NCBI RefSeq assembly: GCF_014212135.1
Contig: NZ_JACJVQ010000017.1
Coordinates: 124,001-188,000 of the forward strand
Source of the DNA: Cohnella thailandensis
Lineage (GTDB): Bacteria > Bacillota > Bacilli > Paenibacillales > Paenibacillaceae
Reading direction: 5' to 3'
Length of the DNA: 64,000 nucleotides
Shown: in pieces, positions 27,890 through 35,794 of the stretch
Position numbering within the stretch: position 1 is the stretch's first letter
Layout of the letters: each line of letters begins with the position of its first letter
Translations under genes and position numbers: made by a program
The notes under the pieces: model-generated
The model's input: the letters and a program-made list of their open reading frames with translations, nothing else
What the model was told of the DNA's origin: nothing
Database searches by the model: none

Positions 27890-29161
27890 ATGAAACGAAT
27901 CGTCGTCGTACGCCGCAAGCGACCCGGCCGCCATCTACGCCGCATTCTCTCGACCGGCAAGGCTTTTCTCCTCTTAAGCTTCAGTTCGATGCTCGTTTTC
28001 CTTATGCTCGGGTTAGGTGGCATGCTGCAGAATACGTTGTCTTCCAGTCCGATTCAAACGATGAAAGGCTTTGCGGCCTCCTTATCCAGCGATCTATTCT
28101 CCTCTCTGTTAGGTATGGAATTGCCTCATATGGCGAAACAAGAAGATAGCGACGCGTTTTCCGCGCAACGGATGGCGGCATTCCTGGTCCGGTTCCTGAC
28201 CGATCTGAACCCGAACGACCCGAAGAGCCTGCTGGAGCTCGGAATGCCCGGAGTCGCCCAAGACAAGGCGGTTCTGCTCCGGCCGGGCTCGGGCGGCAAC
28301 GCGGACGACGCGCCGCTGGACCATGCGCCGGAGATCCAAACCGAGGACGCTCCCGGCGTGGAACCGGACGGAGAGGAAACCGGGGAGCCAAGCGAGCCTC
28401 CTGCGTCCGAAGCGCCGCCACCCCCCGGGGACCCCGCCGGTACTCCGGCTCCGGAGGACGGGACCGAGGCTCCGGATTCCGGCGAGACGGAAGGCCGCAA
28501 AGTCGTCTTCGTCTATCACTCCCACAATAGGGAATCTTTCTACCCGGAGCTTAAAGCCGGAACGAAACAGCCGGATTCGGGCGCGGTGAACGTGACGCTT
28601 GTCGGCAAGCGGCTCGTCGGCCAGTTGGAGAAATTAGGAGTCGGCGCGGTACACTCCAACGACGACTACGCGAAGACGATCAAGGATTACAACTGGAACA
28701 ACTCCTATAAATACTCTCTCCAAACGGTCAAAGAAGCGATGGCGGACAACAAGGATTTGCAAATCTTTTTCGATATCCATCGCGATTCCCAGCGCCGAAG
28801 CAAGACGACGACGACGATTAACGGAGTCGATTACGCGCAGGTGTACTTCATCATCGGGCATCGGAATCCGAACTGGGAGGAGAACGAGAAGTTCGCCAAT
28901 TCGATCCATCAGGTGCTGGAGAAGGAATATCCGGGCCTCTCCCGGGGAATTTGGGGCAAGGACAGCACGACCGGCAACGGGGAATACAACCAATCGGTGT
29001 CTCCGGACAGCGTGCTTATCGAAATCGGCGGCGTGGACAACACTCTCGCGGAATGCTACCGGACGGCGGACGCGCTGGCCAAGGTGGTCGCCGAGCTTTA
29101 TTGGGAGCGGCAGGATGCCGTGCAAGTGAGCGGCCGGGCCGCGGACACGTCAAAACAATAA
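27890..29161 (+). CDS. spoIIP: Stage II sporulation protein P
   Basis: A 423-residue membrane-anchored autolysin of the mother cell that, with SpoIID and SpoIIM, drives engulfment by cutting septal peptidoglycan (amidase and endopeptidase). It has a basic N-terminus, a transmembrane helix (about 23-48), a Pro/Glu-rich variable stretch (about 140-200) and the SpoIIP catalytic domain (about 200-405), with YHSHNRESF, DIHRDSQRR and LIEIGGVDNT as likely zinc-site motifs. AGGGAGG precedes the ATG. In Bacillus it follows gpr directly; here it is separated from gpr by the sugar island. Confidence 0.95.
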   Translation: MKRIVVVRRKRPGRHLRRILSTGKAFLLLSFSSMLVFLMLGLGGMLQNTLSSSPIQTMKGFAASLSSDLFSSLLGMELPHMAKQEDSDAFSAQRMAAFLVRFLTDLNPNDPKSLLELGMPGVAQDKAVLLRPGSGGNADDAPLDHAPEIQTEDAPGVEPDGEETGEPSEPPASEAPPPPGDPAGTPAPEDGTEAPDSGETEGRKVVFVYHSHNRESFYPELKAGTKQPDSGAVNVTLVGKRLVGQLEKLGVGAVHSNDDYAKTIKDYNWNNSYKYSLQTVKEAMADNKDLQIFFDIHRDSQRRSKTTTTINGVDYAQVYFIIGHRNPNWEENEKFANSIHQVLEKEYPGLSRGIWGKDSTTGNGEYNQSVSPDSVLIEIGGVDNTLAECYRTADALAKVVAELYWERQDAVQVSGRAADTSKQ

Positions 29162-29174
29162 GGAGCGGAGAGCT

Positions 29175-29594
29175 ATGAGAAAGGATCTATTTAAATTGAT
29201 GATCGTCGCGGGGGCCATTCTGTTTGCCGTCCTGTTCGGCATGGAGCTGGCAAGCAGCGGCATTCAATCCGTATACGGGCCGGTAGATTCGGGCGGCTCC
29301 GCTTCAAGCGGCGGCAACAGGAACGAAGCCTCTGCCGATCCGGTAGCCGACAACCCGCGATACCAAGACTCTTACGAAGAAGAGGCTCCCGAGAATGCGA
29401 GATACGGCAACGAGCCTGAAGGCATCTCTTATGATTCCGAAGCGGCCGCCCAAGAGGGGGAGGCGGTCATCCCGCGGCTCGACCGTCCGTCCATGGTGGA
29501 TCGGCTCGCGGGCAAGACGGCGGAAGCTCTGCAGAGCGCGTCCAAAGGCGGAATCCATTTTATCGTGAACCTGTTCAATCGGACGACCGAGTGA
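29175..29594 (+). CDS. YqxA-like protein (DUF3679)
   Basis: A 139-residue small membrane-anchored protein with one N-terminal transmembrane helix (about 7-27), an acidic Ser/Gly/Glu-rich middle and a conserved C-terminal helix region (RLDRPSMVDRLAGKTAEALQ and HFIVNLFNRTTE). It starts 13 bp after spoIIP behind AAGGAG, the position of yqxA in B. subtilis. The function is unknown; linkage to spoIIP suggests sporulation expression. Confidence 0.75.
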   Translation: MRKDLFKLMIVAGAILFAVLFGMELASSGIQSVYGPVDSGGSASSGGNRNEASADPVADNPRYQDSYEEEAPENARYGNEPEGISYDSEAAAQEGEAVIPRLDRPSMVDRLAGKTAEALQSASKGGIHFIVNLFNRTTE

Positions 29595-29749
29595 CGGATA
29601 ATGTCTAAAAATAAGACAAAAGGCCGTAGAAATCCTCGGATTTTGTAGTAGGGGTTACAGAAATGGTCCTATTTCCTGTGGTAGTATCTTCATGGGAATA
29701 AAGTTCTAAGAATCATAGAGATAGAGAGAATGGATAGTGGAGCGGGGAC

Positions 29750-30778
29750 ATGAGGCTAATACCGGTTGATGAATTAGTGGCAGGGGATCTGTTGGCAAAG
29801 GGTTTATTCGACGAACACGGGCGGTTGGTCCTTCAATCAGGAGCCCAATTGAACGATAAATTAATAGAAGGCATTAAACGCTATGGACACCGGTACATCT
29901 TCGTCGACGTTGCCGGGGACAGAGTCGGAAGAAGGGACTATGGCTTCAAGAGAAGCATTAGAGGCTTGACGAAGGATATGCTTCAGAGGGTATTCGAGTC
30001 CATTCGGACGCAAAGCCCCCTTCCCGACAGCCAATTGATGGAGTGGGCGGACCATATCTCCGATGCGGTTCTTCAGGAGCAAGAAGTCCACGTCCATGTC
30101 GGCGATTTGGAATTGGACAAGGAAGAGGAGCTTATCTCGCACAGCGTGAACGTGACGTTCCTCTCCTTGCTGACGGCCAGAAAGCTCGGCTACAAGCATA
30201 GTGCGCTGCGCGAGGTGGCGATCGGAAGCCTGCTGCACGATATCGGCCTCGTTCGTCCGATGGATACCGCGGTGGTGATTCGGCATCCGGTCATCGGATT
30301 GGAGATGGCTCGCCGGATCAAAGGAATTCCGGAAGCGTCGCTTCGCATGATCGCTCAGCATCATGAGCAGGTGGACGGCAGAGGATTCCCGCACGGCTTG
30401 GACGGCGGGCGGATCGACGAAGCCTCCCAGATCGTCGGCCTTAGCAGCGAGTTCGATCTCTTCCTGAGGGACGGCGCCCGCAAGCGCCTGCCGTGCGAAG
30501 GAGTCGACTTCATCATGTCGAAGATCGATACCTCCTTTTCCTATGGCGTCGTGAGCGCCTTCGTGAAGTCCTATCAGCCTTATCCGACAGGAACGCAAGT
30601 CCGGCTGACCGGGGGCTTGCTCGCGACGGTGTGCGAGCAGAACAAGGGACATTCCTGCCGCCCGGTCGTCAAGCTCGCCCAATTCGGCACCCGATTCGAC
30701 CTGCTCTCGCATACGACCTTCCGGATCGAAGAGGTTCTGGCGGAGCCGGCATTTTCGCTAGGGGGAACAATTGCATGA
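29750..30778 (+). CDS. HD-GYP domain protein, putative cyclic-di-GMP phosphodiesterase
   Basis: A 342-residue protein with an N-terminal region (1-60) typical of HD-GYP proteins and an HD-GYP domain (about 120-260). Metal ligands are visible: H131, the HD pair H163/D164, H179 and HHE at 204-206, followed by DGRGFP at 209-214 in place of DGxGYP. These residues are those needed for hydrolysis of c-di-GMP. A weaker C-terminal part (about 280-342) carries a PTGTQVRLTGG motif common in the family. It overlaps the downstream Crp/Fnr gene by ATGA, so the two are coupled. Confidence 0.85.
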   Translation: MRLIPVDELVAGDLLAKGLFDEHGRLVLQSGAQLNDKLIEGIKRYGHRYIFVDVAGDRVGRRDYGFKRSIRGLTKDMLQRVFESIRTQSPLPDSQLMEWADHISDAVLQEQEVHVHVGDLELDKEEELISHSVNVTFLSLLTARKLGYKHSALREVAIGSLLHDIGLVRPMDTAVVIRHPVIGLEMARRIKGIPEASLRMIAQHHEQVDGRGFPHGLDGGRIDEASQIVGLSSEFDLFLRDGARKRLPCEGVDFIMSKIDTSFSYGVVSAFVKSYQPYPTGTQVRLTGGLLATVCEQNKGHSCRPVVKLAQFGTRFDLLSHTTFRIEEVLAEPAFSLGGTIA

Positions 30779-31473
30779 CGGTAACGTCCGCGAAATTACG
30801 GTCCACGTTTCCTTTTTTCAAGGATACGCCGACCGAGCTGCTCGACAAGATCTCGCCGAACATCGTCGAGAAAAGCTTTCGGAAGGGAAGCGTCATTTTC
30901 CTGGAAGGGAGCACGGGGGAAGAAATTTTTTTTATCGCTTCCGGAACCGTGATCGTATCGACCTTAAACAATAGCAAAAAAGTCGTATTAAGCATTCTGA
31001 GAGAAGGGGATTATTTCGGCGAGATGGCCCTCGTCATGCCGGGTCTTGCCCGTTCGGCGACGGTAGAGACCTTGACGCCGACCAAGCTGTATTCCCTTCG
31101 CAAAAGCGCCTTCGAGCTGCTGTACGACCAGGATAGAGCCATCCTGGTTCACCTGCTCCTAAGCTCGATGGAACGGCTCAACCGCGCGAATCAGCAGATC
31201 TACGACATGACTTTTCTCAGCGTTCGGGCGAGAATCATCAAGCGGTTGTTGGCCCTTTACGACCAGTACTCTCTGGGCGATTCGAAGTCCGAGGGGCCGA
31301 TTCCTATGAAAATAACGCATCAGCAGCTGGCGGACATGGTGGGGGCGGTCAGGGAGACGGTGTCCAAAATCGTTCAGGAGCTATGCGACGACGGATTGAT
31401 CGCCATTCGCCAGAAAATGGTTTATATCGCCGATCCGGCCCTTTTGCGAAGAAGGCTGGAGAAAGAAGCCTAA
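30775..31473 (+). CDS. Crp/Fnr-family transcriptional regulator
   Basis: A 232-residue regulator with an N-terminal cyclic-nucleotide-binding-type beta barrel (about 10-125, including GDYFGEMALVMPGLARSATVE), a dimerisation helix and a C-terminal winged helix (about 150-225; THQQLADMVGAVRETVSKIVQEL). It contains no Fnr-type cysteine cluster, so it is not an oxygen sensor of that kind. The phosphate cassette has a LARSA core close to the RxS motif of Crp-like cAMP binders, but ligand and targets are unknown. It is co-translated with the HD-GYP gene, which suggests a nucleotide-signalling pair. Confidence 0.88.
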   Translation: MTVTSAKLRSTFPFFKDTPTELLDKISPNIVEKSFRKGSVIFLEGSTGEEIFFIASGTVIVSTLNNSKKVVLSILREGDYFGEMALVMPGLARSATVETLTPTKLYSLRKSAFELLYDQDRAILVHLLLSSMERLNRANQQIYDMTFLSVRARIIKRLLALYDQYSLGDSKSEGPIPMKITHQQLADMVGAVRETVSKIVQELCDDGLIAIRQKMVYIADPALLRRRLEKEA

Positions 31474-31478
31474 GCCGA

Positions 31479-31507
31479 TTGACAATCGTTGGCAGAGTCT
31501 CTACAAT
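31479..31507 (+). promoter_or_regulatory. Consensus sigma-A promoter of the attenuator RNA
   Basis: TTGACA (31479-31484), a 17-bp spacer and TACAAT (31502-31507). Transcription should begin near 31514, 26 bases before the leader ORF. This is one of the best-matching promoters in the window. Confidence 0.85.
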
Positions 31508-31539
31508 GAGGTCATATGCTTAACAAAGGGGCAATTTTC

Positions 31540-31563
31540 ATGTTGGTCTTGGTTCTTAACTGA
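31540..31563 (+). CDS. Putative leader peptide MLVLVLN
   Basis: A seven-codon ORF (Met-Leu-Val-Leu-Val-Leu-Asn, stop TGA) with AAAGGGG (31526-31532) at ideal spacing. It begins about 26 bases from the predicted transcript start. Its last codons, GGTTCTT (31551-31557), are complementary to AAGAACC (31655-31661) downstream, so a ribosome on the ORF would change folding of the leader RNA. Such short hydrophobic leader peptides are known upstream of antibiotic-inducible ribosome-protection genes. The function here is inferred. Confidence 0.6.
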   Translation: MLVLVLN

Positions 31564-31703
31564 TCAATTGGATAAACCGTTTTTTCGATGCGATATGCGG
31601 CTGCTGCAGGCAGTCTATTCCTTTGCGTCGATTAACGGTTTCTGATTGCCAGGGAAGAACCGGTCAAGCACGCCCCAGCCGTTAAGGCAACGTTCGGGCC
31701 ATT

Positions 31704-31732
31704 GACCGTGCTCATTCGGGCACGGTCTTTTT
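31704..31732 (+). terminator. Intrinsic terminator 1 in the leader (attenuator)
   Basis: GACCGTGC (31704-31711) and GCACGGTC (31720-31727) form a perfect 8-bp stem with five T directly after. Its 5' arm is also complementary to 31661-31667, the candidate antiterminator. Confidence 0.85.
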
Positions 31733-31793
31733 GCGTCTATTTTAAGCCCTAAGAAGGCTTATTTAAGCGCAGCTCCGACGTTGCTCCATACAG

Positions 31794-31833
31794 GCCGCGC
31801 GCTTCGCCGATCTTGGCGAGCCGCGGCTTTTTT
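31794..31833 (+). terminator. Intrinsic terminator 2 in the leader
   Basis: GCCGCG (31794-31799) pairs with CGCGGC (31822-31827), with an inner TCGCC/GGCGA helix, and six T follow. It ends 42 bases before the start codon of the MutS2-like gene. Confidence 0.8.
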
Positions 31834-31875
31834 GCCGTTCGGTAAATTTCGAAGAAGAAAACGGAGGCACGTCCC

Positions 31876-33822
31876 ATGAGAGAACATTCGTTAATCAAAC
31901 TGGAATATCATAGAGCGCTGGATACGGTTAGGCAATACCTCGTCACGTATCCGGGAAGGAAGCTGGCCGAGCGTCTGCAGCCTTCGACGGATCGGGTGAC
32001 GATTCGGGCCCGCATGGCGGAGACCGAGGAAACTAGGAAGCTTCTGTCCAAAGGAGCGCAGCCGCCGCTGCCGTCGCTTGAAGGGGTGGAGGAGGTCATG
32101 GCGCTTCTCGGCACGGGGTATATTCTGTCCGAGCAGCAGCTGGGCTGCCTGGCCCGGTTTATTCGCAGCTGCGGGCAGCTGATGAAGTTCATGGAAGCCA
32201 AATCCTTGGAGGCGTCCGTCGTCGCTTCTTATTCGGCTTCCATGTACGAGCTGGACGGCTTGCTCCGCTCGATCGAGACCAGCATCGACCGGGGGCGGAT
32301 CGTCGACGGGGCGAGCGCGGAGCTCGGGAAGGTCCGCAAGCGGATCCGGATCGCGGAGGAGAAGCTTCACCGGAAGCTGGAAGCGCTGATGGCGAAGCAT
32401 TCCTCCCATCTGCAGGAGAGGCTGGTCAGCCAGAGGGGCGGCCGATTCGTTCTTCCTATTAAGAAGGAATACCGCAAATTCATCCGGGGAGCGGTTCTCG
32501 ACGAATCGTCCAGTGGCCAGACGGTGTTCGTCGAGCCGGAGGAAGCGAGTTCTCTGGCGGAAGAGCTTCAAATGCTGCGTTCCGAAGAGAATCGGGAGGA
32601 GATGCGTATTCTGGCGGGCTTAACGGAAGAAGCCGAGACCAACCGGCAGGAGCTGTCCGTCAACATCGAGACGGTCGGCCACTACGACTTGCTGATCGCG
32701 AAGGCGAGATGGGCGCTCGCGATCGACGGGCGTCCCGTCGAATTGAACGAAGAAGGAATCATCGAGCTTAAGGGAGCGAGGCATCCTTTCCTCGGCGCGA
32801 ATGCCGTTCCCTTGAACGTGAAGGTCGGGGACGATTACCGCTCGCTGCTCATAACGGGACCGAATACGGGCGGCAAGACAATCGCCCTGAAGACGGTCGG
32901 ACTGCTGACGTTGATGGCCCAGACGGGGCTCCTCGTTCCCGCGGAAGAAGGCAGCCGATTGGCCGTTTTTCGCCAGGTGGAGGCGGATATCGGGGACGAT
33001 CAGAACTTGGATCGTTCGCTCAGCACCTTCTCCGCCCACTTGACGAACCTGATCGGCATTCTGTCGGAGGCCGGCCGGGCTACGCTTGTCCTGCTTGACG
33101 AGCTCGCGACCGGAACCGATCCGGGCGAAGGGGTCGGGCTGTCGATCGCCGTGCTGGAGGAGCTCCATAGAAGAGGAAGCGTCGTGCTGGCCACCACCCA
33201 TTTTAACGAGATCAAGCAGTTCGCCCGGGTAACTCCGGGGTTTCGCAACGCCCGAATGGCATTCGACGAGGAGTCGCTGCGTCCTCTTTACCGGCTGGAC
33301 ATGGGAGAAGCGGGCGACAGCTACGCTTTCGTGATCGCGAGGAAGCTCGGGGTGGAGGAGAAAATCCTTCGTCGGGCCAAAGAGATAGCGGAGCGGCTTC
33401 AAGCGGGACGGGGGAAGACGGAGGACGGGGCGCTGTTCGAAGGCGCGGAGCTTCCCCCGGCGGAAGCGAAAGGGAGTTCAAGAAGCTCCGGAGATCCCGC
33501 GCGGCGGCCGGCTGCGAATCGCGAGGAGGCCGAGGAACCGGCCTTTAAGGTCGGAGACGTCGTCTGGATTCCGAACCTGAAGGTGACGGGAGTCGTGTTT
33601 AAGCTGCACGACGAGCGAGGCAATATGATCGTTCAAGTCAAGGGACAGAAGCTCCGCATCAACCGAAAACGCGTCAAGCCTTATATCGACGGCTCCCGAT
33701 TGTACCCTCAGGATTACGATATGGATATCGTCTTCGATACGATCGCCAACCGGAAGCTCCGGAAGCAGATGGGCAAGCGCCATGTCCAAGGTCTCCGGAT
33801 CGAGAGGCCTCCCGGAGACTAA
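31876..33822 (+). CDS. MutS2-like ATPase without Smr domain
   Basis: A 648-residue member of the MutS2 branch of the MutS family. The core/clamp region (1-300) leads to an ABC-type ATPase with Walker A GPNTGGKT (328-335), the signature region DDQNLDRSLSTFSAHL (374-389), Walker B LVLLDE (404-409) and a TTH switch (440-442). A KOW-like domain follows at about 557-603. Unlike B. subtilis MutS2 (785 residues) it lacks the long coiled coil and the C-terminal Smr nuclease domain, ending in a basic tail. GGAGG precedes the ATG. Canonical MutS2 acts on collided ribosomes; this paralogue may also act on ribosomes, but that is inference. Confidence 0.88.
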   Translation: MREHSLIKLEYHRALDTVRQYLVTYPGRKLAERLQPSTDRVTIRARMAETEETRKLLSKGAQPPLPSLEGVEEVMALLGTGYILSEQQLGCLARFIRSCGQLMKFMEAKSLEASVVASYSASMYELDGLLRSIETSIDRGRIVDGASAELGKVRKRIRIAEEKLHRKLEALMAKHSSHLQERLVSQRGGRFVLPIKKEYRKFIRGAVLDESSSGQTVFVEPEEASSLAEELQMLRSEENREEMRILAGLTEEAETNRQELSVNIETVGHYDLLIAKARWALAIDGRPVELNEEGIIELKGARHPFLGANAVPLNVKVGDDYRSLLITGPNTGGKTIALKTVGLLTLMAQTGLLVPAEEGSRLAVFRQVEADIGDDQNLDRSLSTFSAHLTNLIGILSEAGRATLVLLDELATGTDPGEGVGLSIAVLEELHRRGSVVLATTHFNEIKQFARVTPGFRNARMAFDEESLRPLYRLDMGEAGDSYAFVIARKLGVEEKILRRAKEIAERLQAGRGKTEDGALFEGAELPPAEAKGSSRSSGDPARRPAANREEAEEPAFKVGDVVWIPNLKVTGVVFKLHDERGNMIVQVKGQKLRINRKRVKPYIDGSRLYPQDYDMDIVFDTIANRKLRKQMGKRHVQGLRIERPPGD

Positions 33823-33835
33823 ACGATCGCGGCGA

Positions 33836-33864
33836 TTGATGACCTGCCGATCCGTTGCTATAAT
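33836..33864 (+). promoter_or_regulatory. Sigma-A promoter of lepA
   Basis: TTGATG (33836-33841), 17 bp, TATAAT (33859-33864), lying in the short gap after the MutS2-like gene and 44 bases before the lepA start. Confidence 0.8.
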
Positions 33865-33907
33865 AGATTGGATAGCCTCATGATTCGAGGATCCGGTGGA
33901 GGTACTG

Positions 33908-35722
33908 ATGGCAGACAATCAACGCAAACAGAGCCATATTCGCAATTTCTGCATTATCGCGCATATCGACCATGGCAAATCGACTTTGGCCGACCGCATC
34001 TTGGAATATACGGGAACGCTGACGTCCCGCGAGATGCAGGACCAAATACTCGATTCTATGGATTTGGAGCGGGAGCGGGGCATCACCATCAAGCTCCAGG
34101 CGGTCCGGCTCCAATATAAGGCCGACAACGGCGAGACGTACACGCTTCATCTCATCGACACGCCGGGGCATGTCGACTTCACGTACGAAGTGTCGCGCAG
34201 CTTGGCGGCCTGCGAAGGAGCGCTGCTGATCGTGGACGCGGCCCAGGGCATCGAAGCCCAGACGCTGGCGAACGTCTACCTGGCGCTCGACAACAACCTC
34301 GAGATCCTTCCGGTCATCAACAAGATCGACCTGCCGAGCGCGGAGCCCGAACGGGTGAAGCAGGAGGTCGAGGACGTCATCGGCCTCGACGCCAGCGAAG
34401 CGGTGCTCGCATCCGCGAAGAACGGCATCGGCATCAAGGAGATTCTGGAGCAGGTCGTCCACAAGATCCCGGCTCCGCAAGGGAACATCGACGCGCCGCT
34501 CAAGGCGCTGATCTTCGACTCGCACTATGACGCCTATAAGGGAGTCGTCTGCTACGTCCGCGTGATCGACGGAAGCATCCGCGCGGGCACCCCGATCAAG
34601 TTCATGGCGACGGGCGCGACCTTCGACGTCGTCGAAGTCGGAACGTTCAAGCCCCGCGCGACCGTCGTCGACGAGCTCGGTCCGGGCGACGTCGGCTTCG
34701 TGACCGCCTCGATCAAGAACGTCAAGGATACGCGCGTCGGCGATACGATCACGAACGCGAAGGCGCCGACCGCGGAGCCGCTGCCCGGCTACAAGCGGAT
34801 CAATCCGATGGTCTTCTGCGGCCTGTATCCGATCGATTCTTCGGACTACAACGACCTGCGCGACGCTCTAGAGAAGCTGGAGCTGAACGACGCCTCCCTG
34901 CGATTCGAGCCGGAGACGTCCCAGGCGCTCGGCTTCGGCTTCCGCTGCGGCTTCCTCGGCATGCTGCACATGGACGTCATCCAGGAGAGAATCGAACGCG
35001 AGTTCAACATCCCGCTGATCACGACGGCTCCGAGCGTTATTTACAAGGTAACGCTGACGAACGGCGAACAGCTCGACATCTCGAACCCTTCCGAGTATCC
35101 GGATACGGCGAAGCTCGACTTCGTCGAAGAGCCGTACGTGAAGGCGTCGATCATCGTCCCGAAGGATTACGTCGGCGCGATCATGGAGCTCTGCCAAGGC
35201 AAGCGCGGAGAGTTCATCGACATGCAGTACCTGGACACGAACCGGGTCACGCTCAAGTACGAGATCCCGCTCGCCGAGATCGTTTACGACTTCTTCGACC
35301 AACTGAAGTCCAGCACGAAGGGCTACGCTTCCTTCGATTACGAGATCTCCGGCTATCGCCAGTCCAACTTGGTGAAGATGGATATCCTGCTGAACGGCGA
35401 GCAGGTCGACGCCTTGAGCTTCATCGTTCACCGGGATCGCGCTTATCAGCGCGGCCGCATCATCTGCGAGAAGCTCAAGGACCTCATTCCCCGCCAGATG
35501 TTCGAGGTGCCGATCCAGGCGGCGGTCGGGCAGAAGATCATCTCCCGCGAGACGATCAAGGCGATGCGCAAGAACGTTCTCGCGAAGTGCTACGGCGGGG
35601 ACATCTCGCGGAAGCGCAAGCTGCTCGAGAAGCAGAAGGAAGGCAAGAAGCGGATGAAGCAGGTCGGCAACGTCGAAGTGCCTCAAGAGGCGTTCATGGC
35701 CGTCCTGAAGATCGACGAATAG
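33908..35722 (+). CDS. lepA: Elongation factor 4 (LepA)
   Basis: A 604-residue translational GTPase related to EF-G. G motifs are AHIDHGKST (G1), the GITI switch, DTPGH (G3) and NKIDLP (G4). Domains II, III and V and the LepA-specific C-terminal domain follow, ending in the family sequence [20 protein letters not shown]. The ATG at 33908 has GGTGGAGGT upstream; a GTG four codons earlier is not well placed. It is implicated in ribosome biogenesis or translational back-translocation. The lepA-hemW-hrcA order is conserved in Firmicutes. Confidence 0.97.
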   Translation: MADNQRKQSHIRNFCIIAHIDHGKSTLADRILEYTGTLTSREMQDQILDSMDLERERGITIKLQAVRLQYKADNGETYTLHLIDTPGHVDFTYEVSRSLAACEGALLIVDAAQGIEAQTLANVYLALDNNLEILPVINKIDLPSAEPERVKQEVEDVIGLDASEAVLASAKNGIGIKEILEQVVHKIPAPQGNIDAPLKALIFDSHYDAYKGVVCYVRVIDGSIRAGTPIKFMATGATFDVVEVGTFKPRATVVDELGPGDVGFVTASIKNVKDTRVGDTITNAKAPTAEPLPGYKRINPMVFCGLYPIDSSDYNDLRDALEKLELNDASLRFEPETSQALGFGFRCGFLGMLHMDVIQERIEREFNIPLITTAPSVIYKVTLTNGEQLDISNPSEYPDTAKLDFVEEPYVKASIIVPKDYVGAIMELCQGKRGEFIDMQYLDTNRVTLKYEIPLAEIVYDFFDQLKSSTKGYASFDYEISGYRQSNLVKMDILLNGEQVDALSFIVHRDRAYQRGRIICEKLKDLIPRQMFEVPIQAAVGQKIISRETIKAMRKNVLAKCYGGDISRKRKLLEKQKEGKKRMKQVGNVEVPQEAFMAVLKIDE

Positions 35723-35794
35723 ATGATTGGAGACGAGGAATGAACCGGGAGACCGGTTCATTCCTTGCTTACGGATAGAAAGGAGGGAACGCCG

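Larger units (their letters stand above)
31514..31863 (+). ncRNA. Structured 5' leader, putative ribosome-dependent attenuator of the MutS2-like gene
   Basis: This is the 400-bp gene-free stretch before the MutS2-like gene. Helices found by eye: AAACCGTT (31574-31581) with AACGGTTT (31634-31641), extended inside by CGATGC/GCGTCG; GGTTCTT (31551-31557) with AAGAACC (31655-31661); CGGTCAA (31661-31667) with TTGACCG (31702-31708); GCAACGT (31687-31693) with ACGTTGC (31778-31784); TAAGCC (31743-31748) with GGCTTA (31756-31761). The 31702-31708 pairing excludes the terminator at 31704. Together with the leader ORF this has the form of a translation-dependent attenuator. Confidence 0.6.

Noticed and set aside
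31540-31563. Leu/Val biosynthesis attenuator of the ilv-leu kind
   Set aside because: The leader has only five Leu/Val codons and the downstream gene is an ATPase of the MutS2 family, not a branched-chain amino-acid gene; a general ribosome-stall sensor fits better, though amino-acid starvation is not excluded.
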